Shown here one piece after another: positions 29,434 through 37,759 of a DNA stretch of 64,000 bases. The notes under the pieces are model-generated. The model worked only from the letters and a program-made list of their open reading frames with translations, was not told the DNA's origin and ran no database searches. Each line of letters begins with the position of its first letter. Within the stretch, counting starts at the first letter, position 1. The DNA is from Rhizobium lentis. GTDB lineage: Bacteria > Pseudomonadota > Alphaproteobacteria > Rhizobiales > Rhizobiaceae. The position numbers and the translations under genes are program-made. The stretch lies in contig NZ_JACHBD010000007.1 of the NCBI RefSeq assembly GCF_014200175.1, positions 305,230 to 369,229 of the forward strand. The letters are read 5' to 3'.

Positions 29434-31043
29434 GCGAATACCCCGTGCATGAACCAGCGAGGGTCGAGCTCCTGACCATAGAAACCTCGACGATAGATCC
29501 AGAAGCGATGTCCGGCCTCATCCTCGATACGGAAATAATCGCGCGCCTCCGCGTCGCTTCCGTCGATCCACCACTCCATGGCAATCCGCTCCGGACCTTC
29601 GCTTTTTGTCACTTGATGCTGCATGCGCCGCCAGCGGAAGATCTGCGGCGGGCCATCCGGCACTTCGGCGAGTACGGTCTCGACAGGCTCCGGCGTTGCA
29701 AAAAGCCGTAACGGACGCTCTTCGCGCAAAGGGAGAGAACCGCTCTGTTCCGCCTTCCCCCGTCTTGAAAGCTTATCCATCGTCGGAACTTCGATGACGG
29801 CGCGTTCCGGCACGTGGCTCTCACGGAGTTGGAAGCTTTGCAGGCAATCCGCACCCAACCGGGCGGAGACACGGTCGACGAAAGCCGAAAGGGAGATTTC
29901 GTCCTGACGATCGCCCTCGAAATCAGCCTGCGCTTCGTTGAAGGGATCATGCTGCAAGACATTCAGCCGCACGATCTCGAAACCATAGCCGGCATCGAGA
30001 TCGTCATAGACCGCCTGCAGTCGTTCGGAAAAAAGCGCGGCGATAAATTTCGGTTCGCGAAGCGGTTGCGAAGCGCCGACGGAAATACGGAAGACCCTGC
30101 CGTCGACGCGGAATAGAACCAATTCGAACACCCGCCCGCCGGCACCTCGTGCTTCCAGCGACGGCTGCAACGACACGGCGACCTGCCTGGTGACGGCAAT
30201 GATCTGTTCCTCCGTTCCGATCGGCTCGATCAGGCGGCTTTCGGCCGAAAGACTGGCGACGGGGCGACGGGGCGAAACAGGTTCTTCTTCATGCCCTAGC
30301 GCCTGGTCGAGCCGCAGAAGCAATTCCGGCCCGAACCGCCGGGTCAGTGGCGCCCGCGGCGCATTGATGACGTCGCCGATATATTTCAGGCCGAGCTTCT
30401 TCAGGGCATCGACGGTTTGTCCTTGCAGCCGCAAGGCTGCGATCGGCAAAGACATCAGCACACGCTCCATCTCCTCATCCCCGATCACGCCGCTTTGACC
30501 GAAACGCGACACGGCCCAGGAAAGGCCCGGTGACGATGAGATCGCGCCGCGCGCATCGATCCCCATATGAAAGAGCCGCGACAGAACATCCTTGAGAAGC
30601 GCCTTCTCACCGCCGAAAAGATGCGTGCAGCCGGTAATGTCGAGAAACAGACCGTCCTTGCCGTCGAACGCCACCAAAGGCGTATAACGGTCGCACCAGT
30701 CGGCAATTGCCTCCAGCAGCCGGCGGTCGGCGGCCGGATCCTCTTCCACCACCTCGAGCGTCGGATACATGGCGCGCGCCTCGGCAACGCCCTGCTCATT
30801 TTTGAGTCCCAGCCGCTCGGCCAATTCGTCCAATGCCGTCAGCCGCATGGCATTGTTGAGCTTGGCCGAACAGACGATGGGCGGCGCCTCAGGACGCCCT
30901 TTCGAACGCCAGGAGGGCCCCCATCGCCTGCGGGCGATACGGTCGGTTGGCAGATGCGGGAAGCTGAGCGCCAGAATACGCTGACTGTTCGCCTGAAGGA
31001 CGAATGAGGTTTGGTTGGGTGACAGGGAAAAATTCGCGTTCAT
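29430..31043 (-). CDS. imuB: Y-family polymerase-like protein ImuB
   Basis: A 537-residue Y-family homologue that works as a catalytically inactive hub linking ImuA, DnaE2 and the beta clamp. The opening [20 protein letters not shown] lacks the first catalytic acidic residue of Y polymerases, and the usual SIDE motif region reads [18 protein letters not shown]. The little-finger and C-terminal ImuB regions follow ([19 protein letters not shown]). ATG 31043 has GGAG 5 nt upstream. The start lies 155 nt inside imuA in another frame, an unusually long overlap, but no other good start precedes the conserved RILAL segment. Confidence 0.92.
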   Translation of the reverse strand: MNANFSLSPNQTSFVLQANSQRILALSFPHLPTDRIARRRWGPSWRSKGRPEAPPIVCSAKLNNAMRLTALDELAERLGLKNEQGVAEARAMYPTLEVVEEDPAADRRLLEAIADWCDRYTPLVAFDGKDGLFLDITGCTHLFGGEKALLKDVLSRLFHMGIDARGAISSSPGLSWAVSRFGQSGVIGDEEMERVLMSLPIAALRLQGQTVDALKKLGLKYIGDVINAPRAPLTRRFGPELLLRLDQALGHEEEPVSPRRPVASLSAESRLIEPIGTEEQIIAVTRQVAVSLQPSLEARGAGGRVFELVLFRVDGRVFRISVGASQPLREPKFIAALFSERLQAVYDDLDAGYGFEIVRLNVLQHDPFNEAQADFEGDRQDEISLSAFVDRVSARLGADCLQSFQLRESHVPERAVIEVPTMDKLSRRGKAEQSGSLPLREERPLRLFATPEPVETVLAEVPDGPPQIFRWRRMQHQVTKSEGPERIAMEWWIDGSDAEARDYFRIEDEAGHRFWIYRRGFYGQELDPRWFMHGVFA

Positions 31044-31833
31044 GGGGGCTCCACTCCAGAAGAAAGGAGAGCGGGGCCGGATTACGGCTCTTCTCCAGCG
31101 TGAGATGGAAAATCGGATTGCCGATGCTGCCGGCAAGCTTCGATCCGTCCGGCAACGGCCGCAGACCAGACGGTCCCGGTTCGACGTGCAGGCGCAAGGC
31201 GGCACTGCTGGCCTCCTCCGCCCCTGCCTGCCGCACGAGAAAGAGCGGACGGCGGGCAGCATGCGCCCTGAGGCTGAGCCTGCGGCTTTCGGTCAGGCCG
31301 AAATGCACAGGATTGCCCCGCACTTCGAGGATGACGGCCGAAAAAGCAGCGCTTTCCACCGCCGCCTCCGCCAGCCAGAGCGCTTCGTCCAACTTGCGCG
31401 GCGCGGCATGGAGAAATCGCTCAGGGCTCAACCCGAAATCCCGAAGCCCGGGAGCATAGGGACGGCCGGCGTCCAGCGTACCGACTGCATCGCCGATCCA
31501 GAGCAACGGCATAAGCCTGCCGGCATCTGATTCCTGTTTCTGCAGCCGCGCGGCAACAGCCATCGCCAGTCCGCTTGCCGCGCCGGCATCGCGAGACAGC
31601 GCGGAACGGAATTCGGTAATCGCATCGAGGGATAGGCCGCCATCCAACGCTCGATCGAGAGGCTCCACCCCGAACGGCAGGGATGGCAGAATGCGCTCCT
31701 GGCGCGTCTTGCGTCCTTGCGCCAAGGCTTCCCGCTCCGCGGCCGCAAGTGCCGGCGCGGGCTTTCCTTCCAACCTGGCAATGGTTTCGCGGAGCGCAAA
31801 AAGCCGCTCGCGCGCCAGGGCGTTCTGCGCCAT
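30889..31833 (-). CDS. imuA: SOS mutagenesis protein ImuA
   Basis: A ~314-residue RecA/SulA-like accessory protein of the ImuABC mutasome. The conserved region begins LPSLPFGVEPLDRALDGGLS and continues through ITEFRSALSRDAGAASGLAM and LLWIGDAVG. The classical Walker A is not intact, as in other ImuA proteins. The C-terminus [20 protein letters not shown] is typical. ATG 31833 is chosen; GTG 31840-31842 lies too close to GGAG. The gene begins 23 nt from a perfect LexA box, so it is SOS-induced, and it is the first gene of imuA-imuB-dnaE2. Confidence 0.9.
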   Translation of the reverse strand: MAQNALARERLFALRETIARLEGKPAPALAAAEREALAQGRKTRQERILPSLPFGVEPLDRALDGGLSLDAITEFRSALSRDAGAASGLAMAVAARLQKQESDAGRLMPLLWIGDAVGTLDAGRPYAPGLRDFGLSPERFLHAAPRKLDEALWLAEAAVESAAFSAVILEVRGNPVHFGLTESRRLSLRAHAARRPLFLVRQAGAEEASSAALRLHVEPGPSGLRPLPDGSKLAGSIGNPIFHLTLEKSRNPAPLSFLLEWSPHEREFFPVTQPNLIRPSGEQSAYSGAQLPASANRPYRPQAMGALLAFERAS

Positions 31834-31855
31834 GGCGTTCACTCCGATCCGTTTT

Positions 31856-31870
31856 GTTCCTGTTATGTTC
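31856..31870. promoter_or_regulatory. LexA box (GTTC-N7-GTTC)
   Basis: GTTCCTGTTATGTTC fits the alpha-proteobacterial LexA operator exactly (GTTC, 7 nt, GTTC; GAAC-N7-GAAC on the gene strand). It lies immediately downstream of the predicted imuA -10 and 23 nt before imuA, so bound LexA would block transcription until DNA damage. Confidence 0.88.
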
Positions 31871-31871
31871 T

Positions 31872-31902
31872 TATAGATTCCAGAGAGCTAATGAAGAGTC
31901 AA
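31872..31902 (-). promoter_or_regulatory. Promoter of imuA-imuB-dnaE2
   Basis: On the - strand TTGACT (complement of 31897-31902) and TCTATA (complement of 31872-31877) are 19 nt apart, just upstream of the LexA box. The spacing is slightly long, which suits a tightly repressed promoter. Confidence 0.5.
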
Positions 31903-31996
31903 CAATCATTTTCTATGAATTTATTCCTGCCTTTGATTCCGCACTCGAAAATCGGCAATAAAGGTTCTATATGGGCCCGCAAAGGAAGGAATATTC

Positions 31997-32434
31997 ATGG
32001 CCCGCGTAGACCAGAGCGATGATTGGCGGGACCGCCATGCGCCGACGATCAGCACCTTCGAGTCGCTGGCGATGGAGGCCTACAGCCATCTTCCGGATGA
32101 ATTCCGCCAGCTGACAACCAACCTCACGATTGAGATCGAGGATTTCCCCGATGACGACGTTTTCGAGGACATGGCGCTGGAAACCCCTTTCGATCTGCTC
32201 GGCCTTTTCGAGGGCAGGGGCATTTCAGAACGCTTCACGGTGGAAACCGGCGAGATGCCGAACCGCATCCGCCTCTACCGGCGCCCCATCCTCGATTATT
32301 GGGCTGAAAACGACGAGACGCTCGGCGATATCATCACCCATGTCCTGATCCACGAGATCGGCCACCATTTCGGGCTGAGCGACGATGACATGGAGCGGAT
32401 CGAGGCCAGCGCCGAGGAAGCCGCGGAGCGCTGA
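31997..32434 (+). CDS. Metallopeptidase family protein (small zincin, PF06262 type)
   Basis: A 145-residue cytoplasmic zincin-like protein. The zinc motif HEIGHHFGLSDDDMERI (HEXXH at 119-123) sits at the C-terminus after an acidic N-terminal half (IEIEDFPDDDVFEDMALE), the usual layout of PF06262 (former DUF1025). The function of the family is not established. GGAAGGA precedes the ATG. It is divergent from imuA, and the LexA box lies 127 nt upstream, so co-regulation with SOS is possible but unproved. Confidence 0.85.
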   Translation: MARVDQSDDWRDRHAPTISTFESLAMEAYSHLPDEFRQLTTNLTIEIEDFPDDDVFEDMALETPFDLLGLFEGRGISERFTVETGEMPNRIRLYRRPILDYWAENDETLGDIITHVLIHEIGHHFGLSDDDMERIEASAEEAAER

Positions 32435-32459
32435 AACACCGCGCGTCCGGTAGGACGCG

Positions 32460-32666
32460 CTATTGCTCGGAGAGTTTCATCTCCGGATCGTAGTCCTTGC
32501 CTTCGACGGTCTTGACGACGGCCTGGCCGCACTGCATCGCGCCGGTTGCGGCATTGAAGGCATAAGTCGGCGAACCCTCCAGCGACCAGCCCTTGTTGAG
32601 GGCGGCGGTGACCTTGTGGCAGAAGGAAGCATCGTCGGGACCGGTCAGGAAGCGGTAGAGTTTCAT
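32460..32666 (-). CDS. DUF1737 domain protein
   Basis: A 68-residue conserved small protein (MKLYRFLTGPDDASFCHKVT, then LNKGWSLEGSPTYAFNAATG and CGQAVVK). The KGW-L-GSPTY core is the DUF1737 signature. Its function is unknown, and it has no signal or membrane segment. Its ATG shares a base with the stop of the upstream lyase gene (TGATG), so translation is likely coupled. Confidence 0.82.
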   Translation of the reverse strand: MKLYRFLTGPDDASFCHKVTAALNKGWSLEGSPTYAFNAATGAMQCGQAVVKTVEGKDYDPEMKLSEQ

Positions 32667-33571
32667 CAGGCGGGCTTTCTTGCAGACATCAGGCGAGCTT
32701 TATGAACCAGAGCCTCGGCCTGGACAAGATGCAGCCGTTCGATCATCCGTCCGTTGGCATTGATGACGTTGAGGCCCTCGGCGTCAGGATCGGCAAAAGC
32801 TGATATGACCGCCTCGGCTTCCGCAATCTCCTCCGCACTCGGTCCGAAATGCCGGTTCGCGGGCTCGATCTGCGAGGGATGGATCAGCATTTTGCCGGCA
32901 AAACCCATGGCGCGGCCCTGGCCACATTCGGCGTCGAAGCCTTCGGCATCCTTAAAATCATTGAAGACACTGTCGATCGCATCGAGCCCATAGGCCCTGA
33001 CCGCAAGGACGACCTGCATCAGCCACGGCACGAGATAGCCCCGTCCCGGCTGCGGCAAAACGCCCGTTTCTTTGCGCAGATCATTGAGGCCGACAACGAG
33101 GCAATCGAGCCGCGAGCCCGGCGTGCGGCCGGCTTCGGCGATCGCTCCGACATTCAGCACACCGCGCGGCGTCTCGATCATCGCCCAGATGCGCAGCCCC
33201 TCCGGCGCCTCCGCATCGGCAAGCAGATCGCTGATGTCAGGGACATCGCCAGGCTCATCCACCTTCGGCAGGAGAACGGCGTCGGGCAAAAGCGCCTTGA
33301 CCAGATCGAGGTCCGCCGCCCCGAATTCGGATGACAAAGAATTGATGCGGATGATCCTCTCCTTGCGCTCAAGCGGCGGCCCGGCAAAAAAGGCCCGCAG
33401 ATTTTCCCGCGCCTGCCCCTTCTTCTCGGGCGCTACGGAATCCTCCAGATCGAAAATAACCGCATCGCACTCAAGGGAATGGCTTTTTTCAAGCGCCCGG
33501 AGGTTGATCGCGGGCACGCTCAGCACCGAGCGGCGCAGATGTAGGGAACGGTGAGGTATAGTTGGCTTCAT
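32666..33571 (-). CDS. CoA ester lyase, CitE/HpcH-HpaI family
   Basis: A 301-residue TIM-barrel protein of the CitE-like subgroup, whose members cleave or hydrolyse CoA thioesters such as malyl-, citramalyl- or beta-hydroxyacyl-CoA with Mg2+. Recognisable parts are LRRSVLSVPAINLRALEKSH, CDAVIFDLEDSVAPEKKGQA (metal-binding E and D), IIRINSL, WAMIETPRGVLN (catalytic glutamate region) and GFAGKMLIHPSQI. No citrate lyase alpha or gamma subunits are nearby, so it is not a CitDEF enzyme; the substrate is unknown. It is coupled to the DUF1737 gene. Confidence 0.85.
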   Translation of the reverse strand: MKPTIPHRSLHLRRSVLSVPAINLRALEKSHSLECDAVIFDLEDSVAPEKKGQARENLRAFFAGPPLERKERIIRINSLSSEFGAADLDLVKALLPDAVLLPKVDEPGDVPDISDLLADAEAPEGLRIWAMIETPRGVLNVGAIAEAGRTPGSRLDCLVVGLNDLRKETGVLPQPGRGYLVPWLMQVVLAVRAYGLDAIDSVFNDFKDAEGFDAECGQGRAMGFAGKMLIHPSQIEPANRHFGPSAEEIAEAEAVISAFADPDAEGLNVINANGRMIERLHLVQAEALVHKARLMSARKPA

Positions 33572-33684
33572 CAGCCATTAGTGCCAAGCTTCGCAAAGCC
33601 CTGCAAGACAACAAAAAGCCATGCTTGCCTTGCAGAGAGAAAAAAGAAGGACCACATTCCTTTCTGTAGAAAGGTATCAAACCC

Positions 33685-33918
33685 ATGCAGAACATTCGCT
33701 CCATCTTCTTCATGCTTGCCGGCGCCACCGTTTTTGTCGCCATGCTGCTTCTCACCTTCTCGGTGACGCTTGCCGTCGGCGGCATCCTGACCGTTCTCAT
33801 GGTCGGCCGCGCCCTTTCGATGAAGATGAAGCCCGCTCCGGTCCGCGCCAAGGCAAACAACCGCCAACGCGAGATGCGCATCTGGAACGACGGTCGCGGC
33901 ACGATCATCGATCTCTAA
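33685..33918 (+). CDS. Small single-pass or hairpin membrane protein, conserved hypothetical
   Basis: A 77-residue protein with two adjoining hydrophobic stretches (SIFFMLAGATVFVAMLLLTF and VTLAVGGILTVLMVG) followed by a basic cytoplasmic tail ending WNDGRGTIIDL. AAAGG lies about 10 nt before the ATG. The C-terminal (I/L)WNDGRG-I-DL pattern looks conserved in rhizobia from memory. The function is unknown. It is divergent from the CitE-like lyase and stands alone. Confidence 0.7.
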   Translation: MQNIRSIFFMLAGATVFVAMLLLTFSVTLAVGGILTVLMVGRALSMKMKPAPVRAKANNRQREMRIWNDGRGTIIDL

Positions 33919-34024
33919 GCCGCGTCGCTCAAAAAACTGACCGACATTGTCGGATCATGCGTCCATGATACGTCTTTGAAGCGCCAGGCATTCAGCCGGC
34001 GCTTGAACACGATGGAGGACGAGC

Positions 34025-34447
34025 ATGGATACGACGACGGAAAACAATCCGGTTAAAATGCCGCCGGTCAAGAATGGCCTGCTGCCCTATCTGACGGTCG
34101 ACGGCGCGGTGAAAGCCGCGGAATTCTACAAGAAGGCCTTCGGCGCCGAAGAGGCGCATCGGGTGCCGGTCGATGAGAGCGGCCGCACGATGCATATTCA
34201 TCTCTATATCAACGGCAGCTCCCTCATGTTGGCGGATGCCTACCCCGAATACGGCCACCCCTTCAAAGGCCACGAAGGCTTCGCCATCCAGCTGGTCATC
34301 GACGATATCGATTTCTGGTGGGAGCGCGCGGTTGCCGCCGGCGCCGAAGTCGTCATGCCGATCGAACTGATGTTCTGGGGCGACCGCTACGGCCAGCTTC
34401 GCGACCCATTCGGCGTACTATGGGGCCTGAATGCCCCGACCAAGTAA
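34025..34447 (+). CDS. VOC family protein, PhnB-like
   Basis: A 140-residue vicinal-oxygen-chelate protein of the PhnB/glyoxalase-like subgroup. The first beta-alpha-beta-beta-beta unit starts LLPYLTVDGAVKAAEFYKKA, and the second ends DRYGQLRDPFGVLWGLN. The family binds a metal in a barrel of paired modules. The reaction is not known for this subgroup, and the usual metal ligands (H/Q and E) are only partly present. GGAGG precedes the ATG. No operon partner. Confidence 0.85.
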   Translation: MDTTTENNPVKMPPVKNGLLPYLTVDGAVKAAEFYKKAFGAEEAHRVPVDESGRTMHIHLYINGSSLMLADAYPEYGHPFKGHEGFAIQLVIDDIDFWWERAVAAGAEVVMPIELMFWGDRYGQLRDPFGVLWGLNAPTK

Positions 34448-34578
34448 GAACGCGCACTCTTGCGGCCGCGCGAAACGTCGCGCGACCGCGATTTTAGAAA
34501 GATTCTCCTTCATTTCGGCGGAAAACTGGACTAGATGCACATTCAGGAAAGTACATTTGCTGAAATGGAGCATGGGTC

Positions 34579-35187
34579 ATGGATAAATTCGTGAAGCTCA
34601 CGGGCGTTGCGGCGCCCCTGCCGGTCGTCAACATCGACACCGACATGATCATTCCGAAGGATTATCTGAAGACCATCAAGCGCACCGGCCTCGGAACCGG
34701 CCTTTTCGCCGAAGCCCGTTATAACGAAGACGGCTCGGAAAATCCCGATTTCGTGCTGAACAAGCCGGCCTATCGTGATGCCAAGATCCTGGTCGCCGGC
34801 GACAATTTCGGCTGCGGTTCCTCGCGCGAGCACGCTCCCTGGGCACTGCTCGATTTCGGCATCCGCTGCGTGATCTCCACCAGCTTCGCCGACATTTTTT
34901 ACAACAACTGCTTCAAGAACGGCATCCTGCCGATCAAGGTCAGCCAGGAAAATCTCGACAAGCTGATGGACGACGCCTCGCGCGGCTCCAACGCCATCCT
35001 GACCATCGACCTGGAAAACCTGGAAATCACCGGTCCCGACGGCGGCTCGATCAAATTCGATCTCGACGAGTTCAAGCGCCACTGCCTGCTGAACGGCCTC
35101 GACGATATCGGCCTGACCCTGGAAAAGGGCAAGGCGATCGACGAGTTCGAAAAGAAGAACGCCGCTTCGCATCCCTGGGCCGCTTAA
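34579..35187 (+). CDS. leuD: 3-isopropylmalate dehydratase small subunit
   Basis: A 202-residue swivel-domain subunit that with LeuC isomerises 2- to 3-isopropylmalate in leucine synthesis. Motifs are [40 protein letters not shown] (the GSSREH substrate-binding loop) and the C-terminal [20 protein letters not shown]. leuC is not in the window, which is normal for rhizobia, where leuC, leuD and leuB are dispersed. GGAG precedes the ATG. It has its own terminator at 35213 and lies 1.3 kb before leuB. Confidence 0.97.
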   Translation: MDKFVKLTGVAAPLPVVNIDTDMIIPKDYLKTIKRTGLGTGLFAEARYNEDGSENPDFVLNKPAYRDAKILVAGDNFGCGSSREHAPWALLDFGIRCVISTSFADIFYNNCFKNGILPIKVSQENLDKLMDDASRGSNAILTIDLENLEITGPDGGSIKFDLDEFKRHCLLNGLDDIGLTLEKGKAIDEFEKKNAASHPWAA

Positions 35188-35212
35188 GCTCCCAATTCAA
35201 TGATGACGGTCG

Positions 35213-35240
35213 AGCCGGGCTTTCGCCCGGCTTTTTCTTT
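35213..35240 (+). terminator. Rho-independent terminator of leuD
   Basis: AGCCGGGC-TTTC-GCCCGGCT followed by TTTTCTTT. The stem is 8 perfect base pairs, 25 nt after the leuD stop. Confidence 0.92.
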
Positions 35241-35247
35241 GGTCCAA

Positions 35248-35343
35248 GCATGTCGCGCAAAAGTGTGCAGCGGTTTTGCGGCAACGACGTGCTTCAACAA
35301 ATAACCTAAGCGCAAGGAGCGAATCCGAGCAAACGCGCTTTAG
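35248..35343. repeat. Rhizobial palindromic intergenic repeat, extended copy
   Basis: GCATGTCGCGCAAAAGTGTG, then CAGCGGTTTTGCGGCAACGA, then a tail with GCGCAAGGAGCGAATCCGAG and AAACGCGCTTTAG. The first part is the same family as 10095-10136 (AAAAGTGTG-AGCGGTTTT core). The tail is a further module I recall from Rhizobium intergenic DNA. It fills the gap between the leuD terminator and the end of the dehydratase gene. Confidence 0.6.
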
Positions 35344-35346
35344 GGA

Positions 35347-36279
35347 TCAGAGAAATTTCTCTTTCCAGAGCCTCAGCTTTTCCAGCGACACGCCGATGCC
35401 GCCGCAGACTTCGATCAGCGGATTGTCGAAGCGGGCAAGCAGCCCGGCATGCACGTCGGCGACAGCAAGGGCCGCGCCGCAGGCCGGCTCGACCAGAATG
35501 CGCTGGGCATCGGCAAACTTCAGACAGGCGGCAACGGCATCGGCGTCGCTGACGAGAACACTTTCGATCGGATGGCGTTTCGGCAGGTCGAAGACATGCT
35601 GGGCCACCTGCCGCGCGCCGAGCGATGTGGCGATCGAGGTGATGGCGGGCAGGGTAATGCGGTTATTTGCCTTGAGGCTTTCATGCAGCGAAGCCGCCCC
35701 TTCGGTCTCGACGGCAATCACGGGCACGTCGGACAGCCCGTTTCGCTTAAGCCCCGCGACAATGCCGGCTAGCAGCCCGCCGCCGCCGACGCTGGTGACG
35801 ACGCAGTCGAATTCCGCACCCCTCGCCACCACCTCGTCGATCAGCGTCGCATGACCGTCCCACAGAAGCGGATGATCGAAAGGATGCACATAGCTTGCTT
35901 TGCGGCTCCGGGCGAGTTCGACCGCATGGGCATTGGCTTCGTCGAAAACGGCGCCGTTCACGAGGACATTGGCGCCGGTAGCCGCAATCGTCTGCCGCAC
36001 ATCGGCCGCCGTCGTCTCCGGCACGACGATCGTCACCGGCACACCGAGTGCCCGGCCGGCATAGGCCGCGGCAATGCCGGCATTGCCGCCGGAAGCGCAG
36101 AAGATCTCGCGCGCGCCATTTTCCACCTCGTGCTGGCAAAGCCGGCCGACACCGCGCAGCTTGAAGCTGCCGGAGGGCTGCAGCGCATCGAGCTTCAGCC
36201 AGAGCGGCTTCCCGCTGGCGCTGTAGTCGGAGGCGGTCCGAACCAGCGGCGTGTCGAGATGGAGAGTTGCGAAAGCCAT
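35347..36279 (-). CDS. PLP-dependent serine/threonine dehydratase family protein
   Basis: A 310-residue fold-type II PLP enzyme that resembles the short L-serine dehydratases. PLP-binding lysine lies in LQPSGSFKLRGVGRL, the FCASGGNAGIAAAYAGRALG motif follows, and the phosphate cradle is VTSVGGGGLLAGI. The expected reaction is deamination of serine or threonine to the 2-oxoacid. There is no C-terminal ACT domain, so it should not be isoleucine-regulated like biosynthetic IlvA. ATG 36279 with AGGA upstream gives MAFATLHLDTPLVRT. It lies between leuD and leuB on the opposite strand. Confidence 0.85.
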   Translation of the reverse strand: MAFATLHLDTPLVRTASDYSASGKPLWLKLDALQPSGSFKLRGVGRLCQHEVENGAREIFCASGGNAGIAAAYAGRALGVPVTIVVPETTAADVRQTIAATGANVLVNGAVFDEANAHAVELARSRKASYVHPFDHPLLWDGHATLIDEVVARGAEFDCVVTSVGGGGLLAGIVAGLKRNGLSDVPVIAVETEGAASLHESLKANNRITLPAITSIATSLGARQVAQHVFDLPKRHPIESVLVSDADAVAACLKFADAQRILVEPACGAALAVADVHAGLLARFDNPLIEVCGGIGVSLEKLRLWKEKFL

Positions 36280-36447
36280 GGGAGAATATCCTGGAAATAA
36301 AAGGGTGGCGACCGTTCTAATGCGTTTGCCGGTCCAGGAGCAACCACTGCGGTCGGCGGCGAGGCGTACCGATTCAGGCCTTCTCTCGCTTGAAATGCCC
36401 ATTTCCGGGGTCTAAGAAGCCGCAGCTTGTTTTTCCAGGAGGGCTTC

Positions 36448-37560
36448 ATGACAGCGCGCAATCTTTTCCTGCTGCCGGGTGACGGCATCGGTCCCGAGGC
36501 CATGGGCGAGGTCCGCAAGATCATCGGCTATATGAACGAGTCGATGAACGCAGGTTTTGTTACCGATGAAGGCCTTGTCGGCGGCTCTGCCTATGACGCC
36601 CATGGCGCGGCGATTTCCGAAGCCGACATGCAGAAAGCGCTTGCCGCCGATGCCGTACTGTTCGGCGCCGTCGGCGGCCCGAAATGGGATAGCGTGCCTT
36701 ATGACGTGCGCCCGGAAGCCGGCCTGCTCCGGCTGCGCAAGGATCTTCAGCTTTTTGCGAACCTGCGTCCCGCCATCTGCTATCCGGCTCTTGCCTCGGC
36801 CTCGTCGCTGAAGCCGGAACTGGTCGAGGGCCTCGATATCCTGATCATCCGTGAGCTGACTGGCGGCGTCTATTTTGGCGAGCCGAAGGAAATCATCGAT
36901 CTCGGCAACGGCCAGAAGCGTGGCATCGACACCCAGGTTTACGATACTTACGAGATCGAGCGCATTGCAGGCGTCGCCTTCGAAATGGCCCGCACGCGCC
37001 AGAACCGCGTCTGCTCCATGGAGAAGCGCAACGTCATGAAGTCGGGCGTGCTCTGGAACCAGGTGGTGACCGAAACGCACAAGGCGAAATATTCCGACGT
37101 CCAGCTCGAACATATGCTGGCCGATGCCGGCGGCATGCAGCTGGTGCGCCAGCCCAAGCAGTTCGACGTCATCGTCACCGACAATCTCTTCGGCGACATG
37201 CTCTCCGACGTCGCCGCCATGCTGACCGGCTCGCTCGGCATGCTGCCCTCGGCTTCACTCGGCGCGCCGGACGGCAAGACCGGCAAGCGCAAGGCACTCT
37301 ACGAGCCAGTGCACGGCTCGGCCCCCGATATTGCCGGCAAGGGCATCGCCAATCCGATCGCCATGATCGCCTCCTTCGCCATGTGCCTGCGTTACTCCTT
37401 CAACATGGTGAAGGAAGCCGACGACTTGGAAAAGGCGATTGCCAACGTGCTCGACAAGGGCATCCGCACCGGCGACATCATGGCCGATGGCGCAAGGCAG
37501 GTGGGCACCGTCGAGATGGGCGATGCGATCCTTTCCGAGTTCAAGGCGCTTTCAGCCTGA
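36448..37560 (+). CDS. leuB: 3-isopropylmalate dehydrogenase
   Basis: A 370-residue NAD-dependent decarboxylating dehydrogenase that makes 2-oxoisocaproate in leucine synthesis. Motifs are [40 protein letters not shown] (substrate arginines), [19 protein letters not shown], the metal-binding [20 protein letters not shown] and the NAD-binding [23 protein letters not shown] 36448 has AGGAGG 5 nt upstream. A parS-like site begins 2 nt after the stop, followed by a terminator. Confidence 0.97.
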   Translation: MTARNLFLLPGDGIGPEAMGEVRKIIGYMNESMNAGFVTDEGLVGGSAYDAHGAAISEADMQKALAADAVLFGAVGGPKWDSVPYDVRPEAGLLRLRKDLQLFANLRPAICYPALASASSLKPELVEGLDILIIRELTGGVYFGEPKEIIDLGNGQKRGIDTQVYDTYEIERIAGVAFEMARTRQNRVCSMEKRNVMKSGVLWNQVVTETHKAKYSDVQLEHMLADAGGMQLVRQPKQFDVIVTDNLFGDMLSDVAAMLTGSLGMLPSASLGAPDGKTGKRKALYEPVHGSAPDIAGKGIANPIAMIASFAMCLRYSFNMVKEADDLEKAIANVLDKGIRTGDIMADGARQVGTVEMGDAILSEFKALSA

Positions 37561-37562
37561 TA

Positions 37563-37578
37563 TATTTCACGTGAAACA
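37563..37578. promoter_or_regulatory. parS-like chromosome partition site
   Basis: TATTTCACGTGAAACA differs from the canonical parS sequence TGTTTCACGTGAAACA at one base. The core TTTCACGTGAAA is perfectly palindromic. It lies between the leuB stop and the leuB terminator, 17.3 kb from the other site at 20223. Confidence 0.7.
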
Positions 37579-37582
37579 GTAT

Positions 37583-37618
37583 CAGCCCTTCGCATCCAGG
37601 CGGAGGGCTGCTTTTTCT
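37583..37618 (+). terminator. Rho-independent terminator of leuB
   Basis: CAGCCCTTCGC-ATCCAG-GCGGAGGGCTG (11-bp stem with one G-U pair) followed by CTTTTTCT. Confidence 0.9.
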
Positions 37619-37759
37619 GAAGTCGGCGGCCGCAACGCTTGAATTCTCCGAGCCGACTATCCTCGGCCACAATCTCGTGTATTTTTGCGCGGGATTTCAC
37701 GAGCGCATGACCGAGAACTGGAATCGATTTTCGGCCATGCCAATTCGAACGGACGACGC

